From Anthonomus grandis grandis (Eukaryota; Arthropoda; Insecta; Coleoptera; Curculionidae): a DNA stretch of 64,000 bases. The translations under genes were made by a program, and so were the position numbers. The notes under the pieces are model-generated. The model saw only the letters and a program-made list of their open reading frames with translations. It searched no databases and was not told where the DNA came from. The stretch spans positions 19,807,614-19,871,613 of the forward strand of contig NC_065549.1 of assembly GCF_022605725.1 (NCBI RefSeq), written 5' to 3'. The first letter of the stretch is position 1. Each line of letters opens with the position of its first letter. This document shows positions 37,401 through 49,400 of this stretch, piece by piece.

Positions 37401-40400
37401 ACACTAAATAATTTTTGATTATTTATTTGGGATTCTTAAATTAATCTTTGGTACAGTAAAATTTTTATAATTAATTAATTCACTTTCTTTGTACTTTATA
37501 TTATTTAGGATGTAATAAAGATATCACAACTTTTTGTCCTCTTTGTAAAAGTAACTTAAAATTAAACATAGATTTATATGAAACTCAACGTGAAAAATGA
37601 ACGTTCTTTACAAGGGATATGTGATAAAAAACATCGCATATCCCTTGTATATAGTATACATATAGGTAACGCAAAAAATCTTTTCTGAATCCTTTCAATA
37701 CAATCAATATGTATCGCTTGCGATGACATTCAGATTTGCGATGCATATTCCAAATGCGGCCTAACCAAAGCACCATACAATTTAGCAATTGTAGACATTT
37801 TAAAATTTTTTGTGTTTCTGATCAAGAAGCCTAGAGCCTTTGTAGATTTATTTATTATGACAGCAATGATTGTTAAATTTAAAGTTTGACTGAAAAAAAC
37901 TCCCAAGTCCTTCACCCCACTTTCACGCTTTATTATGACATGAAAAACTTTATAGTTATGTCAAATTGGATTTGGTTTCCTGGTAATCGTTATGACTGAG
38001 CTTTTTTTCTTGTTAAGAAACATTTTATTATCTGAGAACCATTTAGTTACTTTATTGATATCGAGCTGTAGCAAATCACAATCTGTTTTTTATTTTATGG
38101 CTCTATAAAATTTGAAATCATTTACAAAAAGTAATCCTGTAGAGTTTGGCAGACACTTGAATTTATAAAACACAAGAAAAGTAGAGGGCCCAGATTGCTA
38201 CCCTTTGGCACGCATGAGGTTGTAATAAAGGGTTCTTATTTGCAGGCACCAATTCTGAAAGATATGGTTTAAAAAAGTGGTAAATCTCTGTTACACCTAA
38301 TTCTACAAGTTCATGATTGACTTTATCAAACGCTTTCTCGCAGTCCGTATAAACAACATCTAACTGGTTTTTATTCAGAATAGCTTCAGCTGCAGCTTCT
38401 GTTATTGACAGATTCATTAGAGTTGATTTGTCTTTCAAAAATCCATGTTGAAAGTTTGTAATTTTGGGTTTTAAAAAACTATATAAATTTAAATGTTTTG
38501 GTATAATAATTGGTCTATAATTTTTAATCTATTTTTTTTTAAAATCTCATCTGCCACTCTTAAAAACCGGTGTTATTTCTGCAGTTTTTAGTGCTTCTGG
38601 AAATTTGTCATTTTTATGACAAGATTAAAAATATACTGTAGAGCTAGAGCAATAAACTCATCCACACCTTTGTAAATGTAGGCTGGTACATTGTCGAGAC
38701 CAGTTGTTTTTTTTTTAAGTTTTTTTATGCTATTGATGACATTTGTTTCAGTAACTAATGAAAATTCATAGGTGCTGCCACTGAAATCTGGACTCTTATG
38801 CAGTGGCAGATTAGGAAAGGAAGATTAAACTCTTTTTTCGGGTAGACAAACAATAAAAATCGTTAATTAGAAAAAAAATTGTATTCAATATTATTCACTT
38901 TAATGAAATAGAGAATGAAAGCGCATGAAATATTAGCTCAAAGAGAAAAATTATGTAGTGATATAAAAAAGAAAAAAATAATTACCACTAGCATAAAAAG
39001 TTAGATAGATTAAAATAAATACTACTTACAAAAAAAACACAACTAAAATACAATTGCCGATATCGAACAGTCGTTCATAAATAATTAACACTAACATTTC
39101 CACTAAAAAAACCTTTTCTATACACCCAAAAATTAAAATACTAATTATTAAATTACTATCGCACGCGCCCGCACCAAATGCCAAATGCAGATTCATTAAA
39201 AAACAAACTGAAGTTGTATTGCGGCCAACCAGATCAAGCGTGTCCATAAACAATAACCCCCAACAGCATAATAAAATAGCTGGTCGACTTCGATAGACAA
39301 AAGCTCGAATGTCTTTCCCGCGAGTAAATTTTGCATACGTAATAGGCTCAATAATGATGCAGCCGGACCTCTGTCGCCTGCATGATGCGTATTTGGTTCG
39401 ATTAGATGCTCCGAATTTCGGAAGGCAAATATCAATGTGTCTGCCTGGGGCTCGTATACATTAATTGGGTATCAGCCTTGTATTTTTATCTTAATCGGTG
39501 CGGCAGGCGGGGCGCACCTTCGGATTAATCATGTTTAGATACTATTTAATAATAGTAAGGATAGCGACTACGTTCTGTGTTAATTTTTTTTAAATTTTAA
39601 TTCAACAATTACATGAAATAATTACGTGATAAATTAATGACAAATAACTGGATAATTTTTGGTAGACAGTGTCTACCTTGTCTACTCGTACGCTTCGCCA
39701 CTAGAGAGTTTTATTTTCGTAAGTACTTCATATACAGACTGAAAATGTAGTGCAAATGCGTTTGCAATGTCTTTTGGATTTGAATATAATTTTTTATCAT
39801 TTTTAATTTCAGCTGGTACTCCACTTTTTTTAGAGTTACTACACAAAAAATGCCAAAAAGAAGAAGGATCTGAGTTTAAGTTGCTTTCAATATTCTTTTG
39901 GTATTCCTTGTATTCAGTCTTTGTTTGAAGTTTTATGCTACTCCTTAGGTTGTTAAAATGTTCACGCAGAGTTGGACTTTCTTGTTTTTTTGAGATTATG
40001 CGATGCAGCCTGGTTTTTTCCCTAATCCTATGTATCAAATCCATGGGGTACCATAGAGGAAATCTTGCTTTGTTACGAGAATTTTCAAGGAGTAATTGTA
40101 TAGATATTTTTTAGATACATAAGGCTCGTCCCTCTCCCTCAATGGTATTTGAAAAAGGAGAGCAGGATGGTATAGTCTATTTAAAATTAATTCGAACGGC
40201 GCTAAAATTGGGGAACGGTCAAGAATTCACAACAAGGTACTAAAAAAAATAAACAAAATATATGCGAGCCGTCCTGGTATACTTTAGGCTGTCTGGCCGT
40301 GGAATCACCAGGCTCCGGACCGTTCAACGATCAATTTTTTGACAGAGAGAGATACGCCGATGAGAGCGCAATATCGTGTAACAGACGAGGAAAAAGACTG

Positions 40401-43400
40401 CGAAGTCGAGCTCGAGGGTTTGATTGTTGGACGGGCCGTGGTTTTACATGTGCGGGCGGCTGGGGATGATATTTTATTTCTAATTTCTATTATTTTATAT
40501 TTAAATATCTGTTTGGCAGGTACTTAAAAGTGTGCTCCCTTATTGTCGTTTCTTTATCGCTTTATTTTGTAGTTTTTGGCAGTTCTTTTTATAAGCTGTT
40601 TTTTGTTCTGTTTTTGCTGTTGTTGCTGTTGTTGCTGTTGTTGTTGCTGTTTTTGTTGTTGTTGCTGTTTTTGTTGCTAAATACGTTTTTTTTGTCGTTA
40701 ATATTCGTAAATTATACGACCAAGATGGCATTGTGGAGACTCTTTGATGTGTCAGATAACGAAGCTGAAAAGCCGGAACATAACGAATTTTTAAATAAAA
40801 ACCTACATGTTCAATCACAGCGCCTAATATTAAATATTTTTAATTGCTTGAAAAGTGAAATGCCTTAATGGTTTAATGTCGTTAAGTATGGTTGGGTGGA
40901 CGACACTAAAAAGTGCTCACTAAGTGGACCAAGTTCTCGCGGTAAACGTGTTATAATTTTACACGCAGGTGGTGATAACGGCTTCATCCCCAGTGCGTTG
41001 TTGTTGTCGGCCAAAAATATAAAGGATTCGTTGGCTGATTACCATGAGGACATGGCAGCTATTCTATTTGAAAAATGGTTTGCTGAGCAATTGATTCCCA
41101 ATTTACCTGAAAACTCGGTGATTGTGATAGACAACGCGTCGTACCATTCGCGTTTACATAAAAAAATCCCAAATAATTCCACAAAAAAGGATGAAATTCT
41201 TAATTTTATGGAAAGCAAAAATATGAGCATTCCACAAAAACCCACAACTCTGCGAGGCAAATGGCCACACCGTATTACGTCTACTGCCGTACTACTGTAT
41301 TTTTAATCCCATAGAGATGATTTGGGCTACTTTAAAGGACCGAATTAGAAAATATAATCAATCTCCAACTAACGATACTTTCGTATTAGAAACTATAAGG
41401 GCATATGGAGGAATTGTGTTCGGAGTGTTATTGAAAAAGAGAATGAGTATGGTATTTTACCTCATGTTAACCCCATTATTATAAATCCAAGTTTGGACTC
41501 CAGTTCCGAAGATTTAAACAGTTATTTTTGAGTTTTTTTATAAACATTTTAATTACTAATATAATGAATAATAATAAATATAATAAGTTTATAAATCCTT
41601 GTATAAATCATTTGAATTACATTATCCATACATCGCTTAGTTTTACTGAATATAACTAGTTTTTATCTATACAGGGTACCTATTTAAATTTAAGTTCAAT
41701 ATGTTATAACAAAACTACTAAAAAAAGTATATAAAATATTAGCTAAATAATAAAACATGCGTAACATTACAGGCAATAACTATCCTAAAATAGAGTGATT
41801 TATGGCCATATGCACCGTTATCTTTAAGCTCCCCTTTAGGCTTAAGCCACTGATTTTACATGTAAATTCGAAGGCTTAAGCCTAAAGTGGAGCTTAGATA
41901 CCACGGTGCATATGGCCATTAAAATTTTAATAAATATAACCAATTAACGGATTTTTAAAATATTTTAAGAAATAATAGCTCTCTATTTTTTGCACGCCTA
42001 TGCTTTATAAAGAAGATGCCGCTTATTCATTGTGATTTAGTTTTTTTGCTGTTCGAATTCATTTTAAATAGACTATACATATCCTCAGTAAAAAGTGTAT
42101 GTGTTGGTCTAGTCAGAAGTAATATATCTATGTTGGATATTAGCAGGTCTAAATATCTATCCTTAAAGTTGTTTTTATTATTTAATTGCTGTAAATTACA
42201 TAAGTTAATAAATTCTCCCAAAGCACTATTCTTATCATTATCACTTAAATTTAAATATGGCAGGTTAAAATCTCCTCAAAATTAAGGTTGAGGAGATTTT
42301 AGTATGCTCATCCCTTAAAATACTCTCAAAAAGGTTAAAATAGTTAATATAATTTTTTAAACTCTAACTTCACAAATAAACATTCTACCTTACATTCTTC
42401 TTTGGTTTCCAACAATTCATATGACAGCTTCCTATTAAAAGCGAATAGAACACCACCTCTTGTCGTTGCTGTATTTCTGTCTTTCCTTAGCAGAGTATAA
42501 CGTTCATCAAACGGTTCTTCTGAGAAAATACCATCACACAACCAGGTCTCAGTTAATGCTATTATGTCATATTCTTCAGAAAGCAAGTTTGTATGAAAAG
42601 TTTCTGTTTTGGTCCTGAGACCACGGACATTTTGATAGTAGACTTGGCCATACTTGCTTTTGGTAGCGACTTTGTTTACTTCCATGAATACTGAGGAGCT
42701 GTCTCCTCTGTCTGCGGCAGTTTCCTCCTCCTTACAAAAAACTTGGAGACAAGTGCCCCCTCTGGGCCATATTTCTTGCATAATGGTAACTTTCATGGAG
42801 GTATATAAATCAGGTTGTTTGAAAGGGTGTTCTTCACAGGTTACCTCTGGAAAGTGTGTAGTCAGCATTTTTTGAAGATCACATGAACTGAGACAATTTT
42901 CGGTACTGTGTGTATGGTGGTTTCATTTTCATTACCACGAACCATGCATCTTCTTCGTCTTCTTGTTCGATGTCTCCCCTGCTTCTTCATTGATGTCTTG
43001 CACTAACCCCAATTGTTGGATATTTTGGATCATATTGTGTAACTGGACTTCTAAGACGCCGCATTTACGGTTTTTGAGTTTATTTGGAAATTTTCTGTGT
43101 TTTTATTTTTATTTTTCCTTTTTGAGTTTATTGCTCCGCCCGTACTTTGGCAACATCGGCGTCGGTAGAGGTTGTTTTTTAGAAATCAAACAATTGTAGT
43201 AGTAAAATTATGTATTATAGTAGCAATAGGAAATATAATCAATTTCATTTCTCTTTTAAGCTAGTACTGCCATCGGCAATATATGACTATGTTAAAAATA
43301 TGAAATCAAATGGTTCTGGCATTGATGTCATCACACTGCAAATGCTGAAAAGTTGTCTTCATGTAATTGTTTTCCATGTTACACATATCACAAATTGCAG

Positions 43401-46400
43401 TAATAGATAACAGAATATTTTGTAACAAATAGGTTTTTTTTCAGTACATCAGTCAAAGTTTCGGGCAAATCATAGTACAACTACGGCTTTTTAAATATAA
43501 CCGACAATATTGTCAAAATAATAGATTCGAAAAAGGCAGCAATTTTAGTTCTATTAGATTACTCAAAAGCTTTTGATGACATAGATCATGATTTGATGTA
43601 TGCAAAACTATCTTTTTATGGATTTGATGATGCAGCATGCCATTCCTTTGGGAGCGGCTCAGCTCTTAAATCAAGAATCATTATATTTTCGAAGGAGCAC
43701 AATTTAAAAATTAACTCGAATAAGACTGAATTATTGCTTTTTTGTCCAGAAAATAAGAGAAAAAATCTTTTAAATCGCCTCTATATAAAGATTGATTACA
43801 AAATATTGGTATTTACAAACTGCAGTAAAAACTTGGGCTTATATATTGATATAAATTTAACTTTTGAGCAACACATGTGAACCCTATTAAAGAAGAGTTA
43901 TGTGAAAATGAAAACGCTATATGGAAATAGACATATAGGATATATAATTTTAAGGCTAGAAAAAAATTATGTGGATCACTAATCATGTCAATATATCCTT
44001 ATTGTTTTATAGTATACTATCCATTCTTGTGTTTGGTAACTAAAAAGAGAATTCAATATATCCAAAACATTTGTTGTAAATTCATATATAAATTGAAAAA
44101 ATTTAATCATGTTTCCTCTAGTATTAAGGCATTAGGTTGGCTCAAATGTGAAAATAATTAGGATTATAATTTTATATTATTTCAAAGAAAACTGATTGGT
44201 AAAAAAGAACCTAGTTATTTATATGAAAAGCTTACTTTTAGGGATGCTGTACATAGTCGTAGTTAAGAGGTAAAAAATTATTTAACATGCCTCAGCATAG
44301 AACATCATTGTTTCAGAGAGGGTTTACCTACAATTAAGTTATTTTATATAATAAACTGCCTATGATATTTAAAGAGTTACCTAGACTATTTTTTTTTAAC
44401 CATTTTAGTTACCTAAGACTAGAATTTAAACAATATTTGTTAGAACTTCAGTAATTTAAAGACTGGTTGTAAGTCACAATATCTATTTTTGTTTTTCTTT
44501 TTTAAGTATGTTTTCGTTGATGTTAGCGCCATTATTCTGGGCCACTGTTTGCGCTAGTTGAGCCATCATATTTTCCAAGGCATAGATTTTTACCTGGAAT
44601 TCTACAGGGCTTACATTTTCAATCACATTTTCATCCTTGAATGCGCCCATTTGCGATTTAACATCCGCATGCTTATAATATCCGCATCTTTCGTAGCAAG
44701 AGCAGGGCTTACGACTTTTTTTACATCCGTGTCGCGGATGACCTTGGCACATGTTGCACAATTGACGAGGTTTTTGCTGCGATTAACGACTGTGAGGCCC
44801 GTAATTCGTACTGCACATGAAGCTGCTTCACACCCGTTGGAATTTATCACTATTTTTCCCACATTTGATTTGCAGAATTTGCACTTTTTCACTTCCGCGT
44901 CTAAGCAATTACCATCACTCGGCACCATCTTTCATGTGATAATACATATTATATAAACACATTTTGTAAGTAAATATTTAAATCTTGTGTTAATAATTGG
45001 AGAATTTTTGCAAAATACTCCTCTTAACTGTAGAATGCATTTTTAAGTTAAAATGCTCTAAGTTAAAATTTGAGTCTTAAATTCAAATTCAAAAATCTTT
45101 TATCTTTTAAACATAGCTACATATAACGGAATTCGAAAAAAATAATACAGTAAAAGAAATCACACAAGAATGTAATATGAATTGTACTGTGATTAACAAA
45201 CTGATAACACAAAAAATGAAGAATACAATTATAAGTATGTGCGAGGGCAACGCGACTCAATAAAATTTTATAATTTGTAGTCAGTGCTTGCAAGATAGAT
45301 TGGGCTAAAATTGATACAAAATACTTAAATTTACTGAATCATATGAAAAAAGTTTGTTAACATTTTTACAAACCATATTCCTAAATTAGTTGATACATTT
45401 ATCTTCAATCTATTTGTTACACTGTCTTCAATATAAACTGGCAACTTGTTCCAAACATGTATCATAACATCTTACTACTTAAATAAGGTATAGAGGTTTA
45501 CCTAGATTAATTTACACTAAACTAAAATTTTATACACTAAACTATACATATGAGTTTAATTCTTATAAGTTGTATATATTTTCCTCTTTTCCCACAAAAA
45601 AAATCTTGATCCGCCAGGCAATTAGGGCGGTGGCTGAAAAATTAAAAGCGACGTTTTTTCCTTTTTTCGTATGAGTATCAAGAGATATACCAAATGCAGA
45701 TAATTTGCATTAAAATAATATTCATTATCTCAGAATATCACCATAATCAAGTATAGAAAGTACTAGAGAATGGAAAAGCAAATATTTAGTATTTGGTGGT
45801 AAATTATTTTTATAATGAAATAAATATTTTAAACGAGCCCAAACGATTTTAAGTTTAGTATTAATGTGGGAGGGAAAGCTTACATTTCAATCTAATATAA
45901 GTTCCAAATAACGTTTTACTGCAATTCAAAATAATCATCCATTACTCTCAAAGAGACTTAAGTATATAAACAAAGGAGGGAGAAGGTAAACTCAAAGTCT
46001 AAGTCTCATAAATCAAGCGTCTATTTTAGGTTACGCGTTTCGCCGTATTAGGGCATCATCAGACCTAAATAAAATTATTAAAATTAAATGATACAGGACA
46101 GAACGCCAATTAACAGAAAAGACATACCTATCTAAATACAAAAGCCACACACTAACATCACACTAACATCAATAAAAAATATAAAATAAAATGAGTTTAG
46201 ACCATCGTGTATCGTTATTGACTAAAATATGGACTTTAAAACGCCAAATATCACATCCAGTACATATTATACATATTATCTTAAAAGGAATGAAAACAAA
46301 TACAATTATGAAAGGACAAAAAATATAAAAAAATGTAAAAAAGCTTTTTCAAAAAAATGACTTAATTTAATAGGGATCGCACCGGAGACCACTGGATCCG

Positions 46401-49400
46401 AAGCCCGAAGCATATACCTTGTCACCAAATCAGGGTAATGATGTAGTATGCGAATGAGACAAGATTAAAATCTTATTGGAGATTATTGAAAATGAGATTA
46501 GGTTCGGAATTAAAGATATCATTGATACAATTTAATACTGAGCTTCTCTTAGCTCTTGTAATCTCCAGCTTTTCAAGGAGATCTAGTTTTTTACCTTTTC
46601 CACACTCATGTAATATAGTTACGTCATCCGACACCGAAAAGTTATGACCAGTCGATAAAAGATGATTTGCGACTATTGGCAAATTTATTCTGATGATATT
46701 AATGATGAAGTTCCCAGTGCATTTTCTAAATAATTCTTTTTCTGCGAAAAAAACATTGCGCATTATTAGGGGGCATTTGGTTTTAGATTTTGGTTTTTCG
46801 CAAATAAAGCAATTCTTTGTAAATCAGACCTAATAGTTTTTTAGCCAAGTGAGTATTCCCATATTGACCGAATATGGAGAACAGCCTAAAATTTTTTTAA
46901 ATCATTGATAGAATTCTTATTGAATATCTTTTAAATCTGTAGGATACAATATTTTTGGAAAGAGAACAAGTGCTGCTTTTTTGCTACTATGAAGAAATTT
47001 GACTTCTAAAATGCAGGATTTTAAAATATTGAAAAGAATATCTTTATATAAGGTCAAGAAATTAGGATACATTAGCAGAAGATGGATACACATTTGGAAC
47101 TAGAATATTTTTTTCATTTACATTTACAAATTTTGAACTTATGTAGTCAAACTCATTAGCTAAATGTGGAAACGTAAGTAAAGAGACTTTCATAGTTTTC
47201 TTTGCATAAATATATAGCCCTTTTGGTGATCTTATTTGTATGTGCACATATTCATTGATTTTTAGCAAAAACAAATTAACCTAAATTAGCCAGTAACAAA
47301 AATTAATAACAAATCTAATATAATATGTTAATTTTTAATTTCTAAAATATTTTCATTAAGATTTTATAACATCTAAAAATATATTTTTTTCCTAGTAATT
47401 TTTTAATTCTCTAAATGTAATTGAAGAGCATTATATATTCTGGGAGCTGTGAGCTTCTTTGAACCGCTGGAAAATTAATGGTTTGAGTTATCAACAATTC
47501 ATTTAAGACAAGCTGTTTGCATATAAATGTTTTGCAGTGTTAGTAGGTATCTTGTTTGTGCTTATCGGCTATGCACACAACACCTTTAATCTATAATTTG
47601 TGTAGATTACGCACTCTAGAAATAAATTATCACTTGAGAAACGTTTGTCTTTAAATAACGCATAACATCTATATACTCTGATAAAACCTACAAACTTTGG
47701 TTAAACTCTGCCTTAAAACACAAAATGTGAATAACCATTTCCTAAGTTTCGCTCACACATAATTTGTCTATAGTCATAGAATAGCAGATAAAATTTGAAT
47801 TTTCATTGTTCAAGGACAGTAAGCTATAATCAAATCGTTTTTTAATTAAACTCAAAATCAAAGTTGCAGCTTTTTTATACATTTCGTATCATATTTTTTC
47901 ATTAATATAAGAACAGTGTCGTCAGCGTAGCGAACAACACTATCGTTGGGTAGAATGTCAAGTATTACATTATATATAGGATAAAAAGAACCTATCCAAC
48001 CACCGTCGTTATGCATTTTTCCTTATTGGTAAGATGTACCAGTGGTTTAAAAAGTTTGTACAAGAAGTTTTTATGTTAACTTACAGATGCCTTTTTGGTT
48101 TCAGCAGTTTTTAAGGAACTTTTCGGATATTGTATTTAAGAAGCTTTTATTACATATATAATTCGTTGGCGTTTTTATTTAAGTTCTGGATATTTTTTTT
48201 GCTAAATGTCCTAACCTGCAAAAATATTTATTAAATTCATTAGCAATCTCAGATTCCTCTGACACCACTGACCCGCTTTCACCAACAATACTGATAAGAG
48301 ATCCTATCACTTCCTTTATGGCTAGTTTTGTGGTTTTCCATGTTTCCTTTGAACTACTAAAATTAAAACTAAAAAGAGCCTTCAAATACGTGGCTTTGTG
48401 AATTAAATGAGAAAAAACGCTTTGTTTAGCTGTGAAATAATTAGGGTTTAAAGAATATAACTTTTTTGGTTTATCCCTCCTTTTTTATAGAATTAAGAAT
48501 GCCTTGGTGATCCATGACTTTTTGCACCGGTACTTACATATACAGTGACCGCCTAAAGTTCCGCATAAATTCGATAAAAATTAGAGACATGATTTTTTGA
48601 GAAAACGCTCGGACCAGTCGATTTTTATTTAAAGTTGCGCATTATTTCACATAAATTTTTGTATACAGGGTGAAACAAAAAAAAACATATAACGTCATCG
48701 GTCATTTTTTTAAATGGAATGCTATATTTTTAATTGCATTTATGAAATATAGGCGAAATTCCAAGCAAGCTTCGTATAACACACCTTATCTTAAAACTCA
48801 ACTGTTTCCAAAATATTTACATTTAAATAACAAGAAAACAAATAAGTACGTCTATTTACAAATTAAGGTAAAATTGAGGATAAAAAAAATGTTATAAACA
48901 CTGCCAATTGTTTCTATTTCCATGGTTGCACTTGTAAAGAATCTCCATTTTCGAATATCACTGTCAGTTCGAAAATTAATAGTTTTTATCAGAATAAATT
49001 ATGGCTAATTTAACGGAAACCCAACGAATTGAAATTTTGATGATGCTAGGGTATGGGGATCGAGTGCGCCCGCAAAAAGAAGTAAGTGAACTGTTTAATG
49101 CCAAATACCCAAACCATCCTAATTCTCAGTCAACAGTTAGTAGAATAGAGCACAAATTCATAACTTCAGGTCATGTTAGGGATTTGCCAAGATCAGGTCG
49201 TCCAAAAATTTCTGAAGAAACAAAATTAAACGTTCTGCTCTCCGTCGAAGAAAATCCAAACAATGCAACTTCACAAATTTCAGTTGATAATAATATAGCC
49301 GGAACGTCAGTAAGACACATCTTAAAAGCAAATGAATACCACCTTTATAAAATTAGACTAATACACTACTTAAATGAGAACGATCCTGATCGAAGAAACC

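Larger units (their letters stand above)
46020..46890 (-). mobile_element. Penelope-like element remnant with hammerhead motif
   Basis: The minus frame 46763-46473 resembles the end of the GIY-YIG-bearing Penelope protein: INLPIVANHLLSTGHNFSV, VTILHECGKGKKLDLLEKLE, ITRAKRSS. About 400 bp downstream on the same strand lies a hammerhead-type fold, as known for Penelope-like terminal repeats. The RT part is not present. The upstream limit is uncertain. Confidence 0.68.

Noticed and set aside
39026..39435. Overlapping minus-strand frames (75 and 79 aa)
   Set aside because: Inside the non-coding hAT-like insert, with no recognisable domain.
40530..40868. Open frame with a long poly-Leu run
   Set aside because: Created by the TTG/CTG microsatellite at 40610-40678. 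No start context or homology; only its end overlaps the transposase remnant.
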